Of a DNA stretch of 64,000 nucleotides, positions 45,170-54,344 are shown one piece after another. Positions within the stretch are counted from its first letter, which is position 1. Each line of letters opens with the position of its first letter. The notes under the pieces were generated by a model that saw only the letters and a list, made by a program, of their open reading frames with translations, was not told where the DNA came from and did not search any database. The translations under genes were made by a program, and so were the position numbers. This DNA comes from Paenibacillus anaericanus (GTDB taxonomy: Bacteria; Bacillota; Bacilli; Paenibacillales; Paenibacillaceae): assembly GCF_003994475.1 (NCBI RefSeq), contig NZ_RZNY01000002.1:360536-424535 (forward strand), given 5' to 3'.

Positions 45170-45253
45170 CCGCATAATTTGTCGAAATAATATAGAGAGA
45201 TACCTACCTTGCACTGCTTGCAACTGGTTTTTTTCTCACCCCCTCTAAAAGAC

Positions 45254-45412
45254 CGGTGAAAGAAAAGCGGAGCGGGCCGTTTGAATCTGGAGAAGCAAAG
45301 CGTTCGCATTTGTAGTTGGATTGTAACCCTTTTAGGTTTTATATGATAATGACAATACAACTACAATAGCGATCGAAAGATCAAACGGCATGCGGAGCGA
45401 CTGTTTTCACCG
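45254..45412. repeat. ~160-bp imperfect inverted repeat (MITE- or REP-like)
   Basis: Three successive pairs of arms fold inward: CGGTGAA (45254-45260) with TTCACCG (45406-45412); GCCGTTTGAATCT (45276-45288) with AGATCAAACGGC (45378-45389); GCATTTGTAGTTGGATTGT (45306-45324) with ACAATACAACTACAATAGC (45352-45370). Between the first two pairs the GCGGAGCG octamer appears in the same orientation on both sides (45268-45275, 45392-45399), so it does not pair. The loop is about 27 nt. I recall similar blocks in Paenibacillus intergenic regions; copy number cannot be seen here. Confidence 0.75.
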
Positions 45413-45428
45413 TTCTTTCCCCTCCGTT

Positions 45429-46412
45429 CTATTTTACAAACGGAAACAACAACTTCTGATTCTCAGGCCATAGCATATTATCCAGATCAATCAGCTTCGT
45501 ATCGGTAGGAATCTTACCATCTAAACGCTCACCATGCGCAGCCTTTACAGCGGCAACAATCGCCATGTATCCATTATTAAACGGATTTTGCACGACCATC
45601 GCTTGAACTGTTTCCTCCTGTAACAATTCGAGCATCTCGGGAGGGTTATCGAAGGTAATCATTTTAACCTTGCCAGCGTAGCCCATGTCCACTACAGCTT
45701 TACCTGCACCAATCGAAGATTCCGCACTTAGAGAGACGATGCCATCCAAACGGGGATAATTAACCAACATCTCCTTCGTCAGTGTGTAGGCCAAAAGTTC
45801 ATCTGAACCGCAGTATTGAATGTCCATCACTTGCACATTTGGGAACCTGGCAACGTAATCAAGAAAACCTTCCTCGCGTTGATCTGCATTTCTAGCTCCT
45901 TGTACGAAATTAACAATCCCGATTTGACTGTACTTGCCTGTCAATTCCACCAAGCGTTCAGCTGCTTTTTGCCCGGCTTCATAATTATTAGTGCCAACAT
46001 AGGTTTTCACTTTCGCTGATGCCACTTCTGAATCCATTGAAATCACCGGAATATTATAATAAGAAGTCTGGTCTGTAACCTGACCCAAAGCCTCATAATC
46101 GCTAGCTGCGAGCACAATAACGTCAGGTCTACGCGCAATCGACTCTTCCATTAATGCAATTTGCTCTCTATAATCGTTCTCGTTATCAGGGGCTAAATAA
46201 TTCAAATTGATGTTGTATTCTTTGGCAGCAGCTTCGGCTCCCATTCGAATCGTATTCCAATAATCTCCCCGATCCAGCTTAACGATCATATCTACAACCA
46301 TAATTTTATCTGCGTTTTGTGTACTCCTTGAAGTTGTGCAGGCAGAGAGGATTAAAGTCAGTAGAACGATTAGAGTAATCCCCTTGCCACCGAACATTAT
46401 TATCTTCCTCAT
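45429..46412 (-). CDS. Sugar-binding lipoprotein coupled to a two-component system
   Basis: A 327-aa lipoprotein (lipobox ILSAC near residue 25) with a periplasmic-binding type I fold related to RbsB/YtfQ: NTIRMGAEAAAKEYNINLNYLAPDNENDYREQIALMEESIARRPDVIVLAASDYEAL and VISMDSEVASAKVKTYVGTNNYEAGQKAAERLVELTG. It is encoded right after a YesM-type kinase with a 4-nt overlap and no ABC genes follow. It therefore probably senses an extracellular sugar for the kinase rather than feeding a transporter, as described for XylFII with LytS-YesN in clostridia. Confidence 0.88.
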   Translation of the reverse strand: MRKIIMFGGKGITLIVLLTLILSACTTSRSTQNADKIMVVDMIVKLDRGDYWNTIRMGAEAAAKEYNINLNYLAPDNENDYREQIALMEESIARRPDVIVLAASDYEALGQVTDQTSYYNIPVISMDSEVASAKVKTYVGTNNYEAGQKAAERLVELTGKYSQIGIVNFVQGARNADQREEGFLDYVARFPNVQVMDIQYCGSDELLAYTLTKEMLVNYPRLDGIVSLSAESSIGAGKAVVDMGYAGKVKMITFDNPPEMLELLQEETVQAMVVQNPFNNGYMAIVAAVKAAHGERLDGKIPTDTKLIDLDNMLWPENQKLLFPFVK

Positions 46413-48196
46413 GACTCCTCCCCTTCCGACAACTCCTTCTCTAGCTTAACGATTGGAATTGTAATTGTGACGGTGGTTCCTTCTTCTTGCTCGCTCTCAA
46501 AATGCAATCCATAGTACTTGCCGTAATACAGCGATATTCGCTCCTGCACATTACGTACGCCCACCCCGGAGCCTGGCCCATTCCTCATGACATTACTAAA
46601 TATTTTCTCGACAGCTTCTGCAGACATTCCGACACCATTATCCTTGATTCGGAAGACTAGATTGTCACCCTCTGATTTAACGTAAATTCCGATAAACCCC
46701 TTATCGGGTGAGTTTTCGATACCATGATGTATCGCATTTTCAACTAGTGGTTGTAGGATCAACTTAAGCGTCAGATAATCATTAACTCCCTCATCACTTA
46801 CAATTTCATATTCAAACTTGTTCTTGAAACGGATGGTTTGAATAATCAGATAATGCCGGATATGCTCTAGTTCCTCTTGGACCGTAATAATATGACTGCC
46901 TTTACTTAAGCTGATACGAAAAAACCGTGATAACGACGTAATTGTTGTGACAACTTCCTCGCTCTTCCCCATCTCTGCTAGGCGAGTAACAGAATTCAAC
47001 GTATTGTAGAGAAAGTGCGGATTAATCTGAGATTGCAACACGTCTAGATCGCTCTTTCGTTTTGCCTCTTGCTCCTGGATGATCTGGTCCATGAGCTCGC
47101 GAATCCGCCGCAACATGAGATTAAATCGCTTGGATAATTGTTCCACCTCATAGGCTCCACTGACATAAACATTCGTTTGAAAGTCACCCTTTTCCACCAT
47201 CTTGACCGACTTTTCTAGCTTACGAAGGGGCTGCGAAATTTTGGCTGAGATATAAATATTCACTATGAGCACAACAACGATCACTAACATTAAGACCCTG
47301 ATAATAAAGTCGCTCAATTCCTTTGTAGTCGTCAAAAACTCATCCGCATAGGCCACACCGACTATTTTCCACCCCGTCGGAACTACCGTTTGTATCGTAA
47401 TTATCCGTTGCTCTCCCTCCGCATAGTCAAGATAACTACCGTATGTATAATTCAGCACAGATTCCATATTCTCATATTTCAAACCGGCATAAATTAGTTG
47501 TTGTTGGGGGTGATAAACAATGGTTCCAATGGAATCAATAATGTATACGTAACCCTTTTTACCAAGGCTCACTCTTTGACTGAGTTGATCAATGGTACGG
47601 AAGTTAATATCAATGACGAGAACACCCTTCTTTAATCTAGCGTCATCTTGATACAATATTGTCTTACTCATGGAAACAACCCAGCGATATTGCCATTTAA
47701 ATAAGTTTTGAATATGCGGTGGCGTGTATTGAAGAGTTCCCTGTTTCCGCACTGCCTTCTCGAACCAAAGTTGTTCGGTTAGCTTCGTGTTCTGGCGCAT
47801 CGGAATCTCGGGCATGTTACGTACCAAATCACCTTCCTCAGTAAACAGTGCCATTGAAACCAAGTCATCTCTCGTGTTAAGAATGGTATCCAATTGCTCA
47901 CCGAGTTGTTTGTTTGAGACATCGGATGCCATATTAATCTTCTCTTCTACGACATCAAAAACATCCTCCATCCCGCTAACGTACAATTCCAGATTTGCAT
48001 TAACCTGTTCAATTGTTTGCCCTAGCCCTAGAAAAGTGTTCTCCTCCGCAGCCTTCGAGAATCGATCAAACAACATAATACTAACTAGTAAGACAACTAT
48101 CACAGTGATCGTAATAGAGGAGACCGAAATGAGAACTTGTATATTCCGAAAATGAAAACCTTTTAGATATCTGGAAATTACATTCCAAAATCTCAT
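46409..48196 (-). CDS. YesM-type sensor histidine kinase
   Basis: A 595-aa kinase with membrane segments at about 21-43 and 298-318, a large extracytoplasmic Cache-type sensor domain between them, HAMP (about 319-372), the His_kinase box LQSQINPHFLYNTLNSV with phospho-acceptor His394, and a HATPase domain (LILQPLVENAIHHGIE ... IKDNGVGMS ... GVGVRNVQERI). It is the YesM/LytS-like histidine-kinase group. It overlaps the regulator and the sugar-binding genes by four bases each, pointing to a three-protein sensing complex. Confidence 0.94.
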   Translation of the reverse strand: MRFWNVISRYLKGFHFRNIQVLISVSSITITVIVVLLVSIMLFDRFSKAAEENTFLGLGQTIEQVNANLELYVSGMEDVFDVVEEKINMASDVSNKQLGEQLDTILNTRDDLVSMALFTEEGDLVRNMPEIPMRQNTKLTEQLWFEKAVRKQGTLQYTPPHIQNLFKWQYRWVVSMSKTILYQDDARLKKGVLVIDINFRTIDQLSQRVSLGKKGYVYIIDSIGTIVYHPQQQLIYAGLKYENMESVLNYTYGSYLDYAEGEQRIITIQTVVPTGWKIVGVAYADEFLTTTKELSDFIIRVLMLVIVVVLIVNIYISAKISQPLRKLEKSVKMVEKGDFQTNVYVSGAYEVEQLSKRFNLMLRRIRELMDQIIQEQEAKRKSDLDVLQSQINPHFLYNTLNSVTRLAEMGKSEEVVTTITSLSRFFRISLSKGSHIITVQEELEHIRHYLIIQTIRFKNKFEYEIVSDEGVNDYLTLKLILQPLVENAIHHGIENSPDKGFIGIYVKSEGDNLVFRIKDNGVGMSAEAVEKIFSNVMRNGPGSGVGVRNVQERISLYYGKYYGLHFESEQEEGTTVTITIPIVKLEKELSEGEES

Positions 48197-49854
48197 TGGA
48201 CTTTTGCTCCACTTCGGTATTCTTTAGGAGATATTCCATATTTCTTGCGAAAGCAAAAACTGAAATAGTTCGGATCCACAAATCCCACTAACTCGGCAAT
48301 TTCAAACGCTTTCAAATCCGTAGTTCGTAATAAGTCCTGTGCCGCTTCCATTCGCACACCCATCAAAAAACTTACAAATGTCATTTTCATTTCTTTTTTA
48401 AAAATATTACTAAAATATCCTGTACTAATATGTAAATGATTGCAGACCTTCGTAATTGAAAGCTCTTTTTCCCCATAGTTCGACAATATATATTCGCGTG
48501 CTTCAGTCACCAGCTTGTTATAACTAGTCTGACGATCGGATGTGATATCATTTTTTATCTTCATACACACATCAATAAACCACGACTTCGCTTCTTCCGC
48601 ATGTGTAAACTTAGAAAACTGCCCCAGGATAGAAACCTTATTGCCGAATAACTGATCCAGGTCCACATGGATGTCCTTGGCAGCTCTGATCACAACCGTT
48701 AACATCTCTAACAAATATACTTGGAAATCCTGATTGGATACACGTCCATCAAGTAGACCACTAAAATGATCATTCAACAGATCTAGTAACTCCTCGTCAC
48801 TTCCTAACTTAAGACACCGAACCAATTCCTTCTCCTTTACTTCATCAAAAGAACTAGGCGCACATTTCCTTGACTCCACATCTTCAATCCAAATTACCTT
48901 GTTATTGCCAAGAATTAGCCGATAATCTAATGCTTGTTGAGCTTCTTTATACGAAGATAATATGTCTCCTATATCTGAAATAACCGAACCCACACCAATT
49001 GTCACAGTTAATTTCAAATAACGCTCAACACTAAACACAATTTCCTCTACCAACTGAAACGTTCGGTTCGCCGCATCTTCTGAGCGCGTATCCTCACTAA
49101 TGCTAAGTAATACGACTTCATCATGATGAATAAAAACCTTATTCGTATAATTCCTTCTTACAATTTCCTCCGCTATATTAAGCACTGCAAATAATTGGAG
49201 TTGAGTATCATGCGTTTCTCGCAGTGAGGCCGATTCATTCGAACGCGCTGAACCTACTAAAGCGTTGCTTACTCTTGACATAGAATCAATACTGATTACC
49301 GATACCATATAGCTTTGGCCATCTAAATCAAGATCGTAATGCTGACTCTTCTCCCGAATTTCGGGTTCCGGAAGTCTGCGTGACATTAGGGAAGAGAGAA
49401 ATAAGCTTTGGAGAATCGGCAGATTCTTGCGATAATGTTCCGTGAGAAGCTGCACATTTTCCTTGTCGGCCATCTCTTCATCTATCTGATCCTTTACCTT
49501 CTCCAGCACTTCCACTAACTCTCCAGCAGAGAATGGTTTCAACACGTATTCATCAATCCCTAGCCGAATTGCCTTTTGTGCATATTCGAATTCATCGTAA
49601 CCGGTGAGTATGATGATCTTTGTTCCCGGATAATGATTGCGAATCCATTCTGATAATTGAAGACCGTTCATGAAAGGCATTTGAATATCAGTTACTACCA
49701 CGTCGGGATGATGCTTCTCTACCATCTCCGCGGCTTCCTTTCCATTCTCCGCAGTATCCATCACCTGATAGCCAAGACTTTCCCACTGAATTTGTCCCAG
49801 CAATCCTTCTCTTACGTCCTCTTCATCGTCCACTAGTATCAATTTATATATCAT
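48193..49854 (-). CDS. YesN-type response regulator with AraC DNA-binding domain
   Basis: A 553-aa regulator: receiver domain with phospho-acceptor Asp56 in VVTDIQMP, LTGYDEF and KPFSAGEL, a ~300-residue middle region, and a C-terminal AraC double helix-turn-helix (TKVCNHLHISTGYFSNIFKKEMKMTFVSFLMGVRMEAAQDLLRTTDLKAFEIAELVGFVDPNYFSFCFRKKYGISPKEYRS). ATG 49854 follows GGGGAGAGG. First gene of the sensing operon; its targets are not evident but the exopolysaccharide operon lies downstream. Confidence 0.94.
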   Translation of the reverse strand: MIYKLILVDDEEDVREGLLGQIQWESLGYQVMDTAENGKEAAEMVEKHHPDVVVTDIQMPFMNGLQLSEWIRNHYPGTKIIILTGYDEFEYAQKAIRLGIDEYVLKPFSAGELVEVLEKVKDQIDEEMADKENVQLLTEHYRKNLPILQSLFLSSLMSRRLPEPEIREKSQHYDLDLDGQSYMVSVISIDSMSRVSNALVGSARSNESASLRETHDTQLQLFAVLNIAEEIVRRNYTNKVFIHHDEVVLLSISEDTRSEDAANRTFQLVEEIVFSVERYLKLTVTIGVGSVISDIGDILSSYKEAQQALDYRLILGNNKVIWIEDVESRKCAPSSFDEVKEKELVRCLKLGSDEELLDLLNDHFSGLLDGRVSNQDFQVYLLEMLTVVIRAAKDIHVDLDQLFGNKVSILGQFSKFTHAEEAKSWFIDVCMKIKNDITSDRQTSYNKLVTEAREYILSNYGEKELSITKVCNHLHISTGYFSNIFKKEMKMTFVSFLMGVRMEAAQDLLRTTDLKAFEIAELVGFVDPNYFSFCFRKKYGISPKEYRSGAKVQ

Positions 49855-50077
49855 ATGCAACCTCTCCCCATTAAGCATAGATCTGCAATAAATCCCCCTA
49901 ATTTCCCCCCGATTCTATCGTATTGTCCTATAAAAGTAAATACGTCCAATTGTCAACTTGGACTTTAGTCTAGTATTATTTTCCTTCCTGAGTCGGTTTC
50001 GCTATTCCCCCAAGTGACATACCATGGTAATATCAAATGGAAGTATATTAACAATAAATTTTATGGCGGTTGAGAAC

Positions 50078-50665
50078 ATGGATGATAAGAAGCAAATTTA
50101 TATTCTACTAAGTAATCCACGCAGCATTGTGACAAAAATGATAGGTCTGTACACCAAGGCTCCTTTTAATCATGCGTCTATTGCTTTTGACTCGCAATTA
50201 CGGAAAGTGTACAGTTTCGGAAGGAAGCATCCACTTATTCCTGTATATGGCGGATTCGTGAGAGAGAACATCCATACTGGTGTATTTGAGAAGGCTACGT
50301 GTGCTGTTTATAGTTGTACTGTCAGTACAGAAACCTACAATAAAATGAGAGCTTATGTACAAAAATTTGAAGAGAACAATGAGTTATACAGCTACAATTT
50401 CCTTGGCATTCTAGGGATTATTCTCAACATGGAACTTGGAGGAGAAAATTCGTACTTCTGTTCACAGTTCGTAAGTAGCGTGTTTCAAAATAGTGGTGTT
50501 ACCCTAATTGAGAAATCAGCTGCGTTAACTACACCTTCAGATCTGGGAACTTGTGTGTTCCTGAAGCTTGTATTCCGGGGCGATTTATCAACCTATCGTA
50601 ATCATTATTGCCGTCACCGAAACTCCTCTCCACATGACCAGCATCCAATATATGCCGCCAATTGA
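50078..50665 (+). CDS. Permuted NlpC/P60 (YiiX/YebB-like) papain-fold protein
   Basis: About 195 aa. The permuted catalytic order is visible: His in KAPFNHASIAFD early and Cys in GENSYFCSQFVSSVF late, as in the YaeF/YiiX/YebB group of permuted papain-like amidases or lipid-acting proteins. No signal peptide is obvious. Start codon uncertain: ATG 50078 (MDDKKQIYIL) has only a weak GGCGG site; upstream starts at 50024 and 50063 are possible. Terminated by a strong hairpin. Confidence 0.78.
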   Translation: MDDKKQIYILLSNPRSIVTKMIGLYTKAPFNHASIAFDSQLRKVYSFGRKHPLIPVYGGFVRENIHTGVFEKATCAVYSCTVSTETYNKMRAYVQKFEENNELYSYNFLGILGIILNMELGGENSYFCSQFVSSVFQNSGVTLIEKSAALTTPSDLGTCVFLKLVFRGDLSTYRNHYCRHRNSSPHDQHPIYAAN

Positions 50666-50680
50666 ATACTAACTAAGTAA

Positions 50681-50714
50681 AAACGGGTACGATCCATAAG
50701 GATCGTACCCGTTT
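50681..50714. terminator. Perfect bidirectional terminator
   Basis: AAACGGGTACGATCC and GGATCGTACCCGTTT are exact complements around ATAA. It separates the convergent NlpC/P60-like and GNAT genes. Confidence 0.92.
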
Positions 50715-50718
50715 CAAA

Positions 50719-51171
50719 TTAAGACATAACCTTACTTAGTCTGTAGCCCGAGCAAGTATAACCTAAATGCTCATAGAATGTTTTAGCTGATTTGTTACGA
50801 TCACCCGTAGATAGATACACTTGTGAGCTGTCATGTTCTTTACACCATGATTCTGCCGCACGAAGCAATCGTTTACCAATTCCCGTACCTCGGTATTCCT
50901 CATCCACCACCATAGCAGAAATTTGCGATACTGGTTTCTTCATATCATGGCTTTGATACAGCTTCAAGAATGTCGTACCCACTACATTCCCATCAAGCTC
51001 AGCAACCAGACTGCACTGCAAAGGATGATTATCCAGCATGGAAAGATGCTCCTTAAGCACACTCGGTGTTGTTGGATAACAGAGCTGCCGCATTAGCGGA
51101 AGCATGTCATTCACATCATCACAACTGCTATTTCGAATGACTAATGCTGGAGCACAGACTTGACTACTCAT
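50719..51171 (-). CDS. GNAT-family N-acetyltransferase
   Basis: About 150 aa with one GNAT domain: QISAMVVDEEYRGTGIGKRLLRAAESWCKEH contains the acetyl-CoA loop R-G-T-G-I-G-K, followed by YLSTGDRNKSAKTFYEHLGY, the standard C-terminal block. ATG 51171 overlaps the last codons of purT (AATGAG TAG), so it is translationally coupled; an upstream frame extends to 51243 but lies inside purT. Substrate unknown. Confidence 0.88.
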   Translation of the reverse strand: MSSQVCAPALVIRNSSCDDVNDMLPLMRQLCYPTTPSVLKEHLSMLDNHPLQCSLVAELDGNVVGTTFLKLYQSHDMKKPVSQISAMVVDEEYRGTGIGKRLLRAAESWCKEHDSSQVYLSTGDRNKSAKTFYEHLGYTCSGYRLSKVMS

Positions 51172-52348
51172 TGGACCATACCACCTTAAGTAGACTTGCC
51201 GCTTGTTTAGCGCGGCTGCGAGCTGTTTCAACATCCTGTGCACTGCTTAGAGCTACTGCCATACGGCGCCCAGGTTTACATAGCGACTTACCAAACACAC
51301 GGATTTGCGTTCTTGGAAGACTTAATGCTTCATTCAAACCTGCGATAACGAAATCTTCGCCTTCACGGTCACCTTTTAATGTCGCAGATGCACCTGAAGT
51401 AAGCAATTCAACGGACGGAATTGGAAATCCTAGAATAGCCCGAACATGCAGAGCGAATTCGGATAAATCTTGAGTAACCATAGTTACCATACCTGTATCA
51501 TGTGGTCTAGGTGATACTTCACTGAATACGACTCCATCTTCAGTAAGAAATAATTCTACGCCGAATAAGCCAAAGCCACCGAGAGAATCTGTAATTTTAC
51601 GTGCAATGTCTTGCGCATCGGTAAGCTGCTGATCACTTAGAAAATGGGGTTGCCACGATTCGATGTAATCCCCATCTTGTTGAATATGACCGATTGGTGG
51701 ACAGAAGATCGTACCGGATGCTGATCTCACCGTTAACAAAGTAATCTCACTGACAAACGGGACAAAGGATTCAACAATGACACGCAACTTCTTGGCGCGC
51801 GCCCCCTCCAGAGCATTATTCCAGCATTCCCCAACCTCTTCGAATTTCCGGCATACACTTTGACCCTTGCCTGATGAACTCATCAAAGGCTTGATCACAC
51901 ACGGAATACCGATGTTTGAAACCGCTGCTTCTAATTCCTCTAAACTGTTAGCGAATGCATATCTGGCCGTCGGCAATCCTAACTCTTCCGCTGCAAGTCT
52001 ACGAATCCCTTCACGGTCCATCGTAAGTAGTGCTGCCGTAGCCGTCGGAATAACAGTGAAACCTTCCTCTTCCAACTCAACCAAAACCGACGTAGCAATC
52101 GCTTCAACTTCCGGAACAATAATATCCGGCGATAGCTTCACAATAAGCGATTTCAGAGCCTCTCCATCTAACATGTCGATCACATACGATTCATGAGCAA
52201 CGCCCATAGCTGGCGCGTGTTCATATCGATCAACTGCGATCGTTCTGACTCCAAGACGTTGTGCTTCGATCACAACCTCTTTACCCAGTTCACCGCTACC
52301 AAGCAGCATCATGCTTTTAGCGTTTTTCGATAAAGGAGCTCCCCACAT
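51164..52348 (-). CDS. purT: Formate-dependent phosphoribosylglycinamide formyltransferase
   Basis: A 394-aa ATP-grasp enzyme that makes N-formyl-GAR from GAR, formate and ATP in purine synthesis. Its start MMLLGSGELGKEVVIEAQRLGV and DRYEHAPAMGVAHESYVID, the ATP-grasp block CVIKPLMSSSGKGQSV and FGVELFLTEDGVVFSEVSPRPHDTGMVT are PurT-specific. Length is normal. GGGGGG lies about twelve bases before the ATG. Monocistronic with the GNAT gene; no PurR box was convincing upstream. Confidence 0.95.
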   Translation of the reverse strand: MWGAPLSKNAKSMMLLGSGELGKEVVIEAQRLGVRTIAVDRYEHAPAMGVAHESYVIDMLDGEALKSLIVKLSPDIIVPEVEAIATSVLVELEEEGFTVIPTATAALLTMDREGIRRLAAEELGLPTARYAFANSLEELEAAVSNIGIPCVIKPLMSSSGKGQSVCRKFEEVGECWNNALEGARAKKLRVIVESFVPFVSEITLLTVRSASGTIFCPPIGHIQQDGDYIESWQPHFLSDQQLTDAQDIARKITDSLGGFGLFGVELFLTEDGVVFSEVSPRPHDTGMVTMVTQDLSEFALHVRAILGFPIPSVELLTSGASATLKGDREGEDFVIAGLNEALSLPRTQIRVFGKSLCKPGRRMAVALSSAQDVETARSRAKQAASLLKVVWSNE

Positions 52349-52490
52349 GAGTACCCGTATCCCCCCTGAATTTGAGTGCGTTTATTTAACATCAATTTAA
52401 TATAGTGATAATAATCTCACTCTATTTTCAGGGATTTTCACGAAATATGCAATAGTCTTTCATTAAGTTCACACTTTATTCGACAAAAGG

Positions 52491-54344
52491 TTACAAAAAC
52501 CGAAACTGTGCCTCTACCAAACCTGAGTAAATGCCACCATGTTTCAATAATTCATCATGTGTACCCGATTCCTTGATCTCGCCATGATCCAACACGACGA
52601 TATTATCAGCACTACGGATCGTTGACAAACGATGGGCAACAATGAACGAGGTTCTACCCTTTAGAAGCACCTTCAAGGCATCTTGAATTTTAAGCTCTGT
52701 CTCGGTATCTATACTGGCGGTTGCCTCATCCAAGATCAAGATTCGTGGATTGGCTAGTAGCGCGCGAGCAAAGGAAAGCAATTGCCTTTGTCCCATGGAT
52801 AACGCCCCTCCCCGTTCCTCAACTTCCGTGTTATAACCTCCTGGAAGTTTCATAATGAAGTCGTGAGCGTCCACTGCCTTCGCTACACTCTCCACTTCTT
52901 CGTCGGTGGCATCCAGCCGACCAAATCGAATATTATCCCGGATACTTCCGGAGAAAATAAACGTATCTTGCAGCACGATCCCAACTTGACTACGCAAACT
53001 CTGCACCGTAACATCGCGGATATCGTGTCCGTCGATTAATACGGCTCCATCTGTCGTGTCGTAGAATCGACTGATCAAATTAATAATAGTACTCTTACCC
53101 GAGCCCGTATGACCAACTAAAGCGATGGATTGCCCTGGTTGAACATTCAAATCAATTCCCTTAAGAGCCTGACGCCCTTTTTCATATTCAAAGACAACAT
53201 GCTTGAACTGTACATCACCATGGATCGTAGGCAGCGGTAGCGCTCCCGGTTTATCCGTAATACTTGGTTCTTCATCAATAAATTCAAAGATCCGTTCTGA
53301 TGATGCCATGGCAACAAGCAGTTGGTTATACATTTGGCCCAGTCGATTGATCGGATCCCAGAAATTACCTACATAGTTACTAAATGCAACAAGTAAGCCG
53401 ATCGTTAATTCCCCCGATTGAATCAAATAAACCCCAAGCATAAATAATATGAAGGTACCTATTCCCCCCGTTATTTCAATAAGCGGGCCAAACATTTGGT
53501 TCATCGCGGACGCATTATCCCAAGATTTCTTACTTTCCTTATTCATCATATCGAAATACTTCATATTTTCCTGTTCTTGTGTATATGCCTGAGTTACGCG
53601 AATACCTTGAATCGACTCATTCAGGTGAGAGTTTATTCGCGAGTTCTTCATCCGAACTACCTGCCAGGCGATCCGAATCTTCTGTCTCAGTTTAGTGGAG
53701 ATCAGGAACATAATCGGTACCGTAATCATTACTGCAAGTCCTAGCTTCCAATTAATGAGCAACAGAATTACGACAATCCCGACTAACTGAACACAATCGA
53801 TCATGAGGTTGACGACACCATTCGTGAACAGCTCTTGCAGTGAATTGACGTCATTCGTTACCCTTACCAGTACAGAACCGGCTGGCCGTTTATCGAAAAA
53901 GTTAAATGATAGCTTCTGAATATGTTTGAATAAATCCGAACGAACGTCATAAATGACTTTTTGACCAATAATATTCGTGTATTTGATGCGATAAACACTA
54001 GCTGCCCATTGGATGATATACAATACCACCACTGCTGCAGACAAAATGTAAAGTAACTTTAGGCTCGTATTTCCATCGGCTGGTGCGATCGCTTTATCTA
54101 TGGCAAGACTCGTTAGAAAAGGTACCGTCAGTTTAGTGATTGTGCCAAGGATCGTCATCAGACCAACCAATGGAAGAAGTTGCTTCGCATATGGCTTCAT
54201 ATAGCCGAACAATCGCTGGAACTGTTTCCAATCAAAACCTTTATCGATGAGTTCATCATCTTGGTAGATAAATCTTTCTTCTATCTTTTTATTATGTTTG
54301 ACGTTAGATTGATGTTTCTTATTCGTTTCAGTTTGAATACTCAT
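52491..54344 (-). CDS. ABC exporter half-transporter, catalytic subunit (BmrD-like)
   Basis: A 617-aa half-transporter: six membrane segments (about 50-330), then an ATPase domain with Walker A VGHTGSGKST, a non-canonical signature LSMGQRQLLSFAR and Walker B ILILDEATASID with the catalytic Glu intact. Together with the previous gene it forms a heterodimeric multidrug exporter. In such pairs, as in BmrCD, one subunit keeps the catalytic Glu and the other keeps the LSGGQ signature. Overlaps the upstream gene by four bases. Confidence 0.93.
   Translation of the reverse strand: MSIQTETNKKHQSNVKHNKKIEERFIYQDDELIDKGFDWKQFQRLFGYMKPYAKQLLPLVGLMTILGTITKLTVPFLTSLAIDKAIAPADGNTSLKLLYILSAAVVVLYIIQWAASVYRIKYTNIIGQKVIYDVRSDLFKHIQKLSFNFFDKRPAGSVLVRVTNDVNSLQELFTNGVVNLMIDCVQLVGIVVILLLINWKLGLAVMITVPIMFLISTKLRQKIRIAWQVVRMKNSRINSHLNESIQGIRVTQAYTQEQENMKYFDMMNKESKKSWDNASAMNQMFGPLIEITGGIGTFILFMLGVYLIQSGELTIGLLVAFSNYVGNFWDPINRLGQMYNQLLVAMASSERIFEFIDEEPSITDKPGALPLPTIHGDVQFKHVVFEYEKGRQALKGIDLNVQPGQSIALVGHTGSGKSTIINLISRFYDTTDGAVLIDGHDIRDVTVQSLRSQVGIVLQDTFIFSGSIRDNIRFGRLDATDEEVESVAKAVDAHDFIMKLPGGYNTEVEERGGALSMGQRQLLSFARALLANPRILILDEATASIDTETELKIQDALKVLLKGRTSFIVAHRLSTIRSADNIVVLDHGEIKESGTHDELLKHGGIYSGLVEAQFRFL

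Noticed and set aside
44914..45177. Plus-strand 87-codon open frame in the exopolysaccharide upstream region
   Set aside because: No ribosome site, no recognisable protein pattern, and it crosses the terminator at 45132-45169.
45163..45360. Minus-strand 65-codon frame over the long inverted repeat
   Set aside because: It coincides with the inverted repeat and has no homology signal.
52349..52490. PurR box before purT
   Set aside because: Only fragmentary matches to the CGAA-containing PurR consensus were found.
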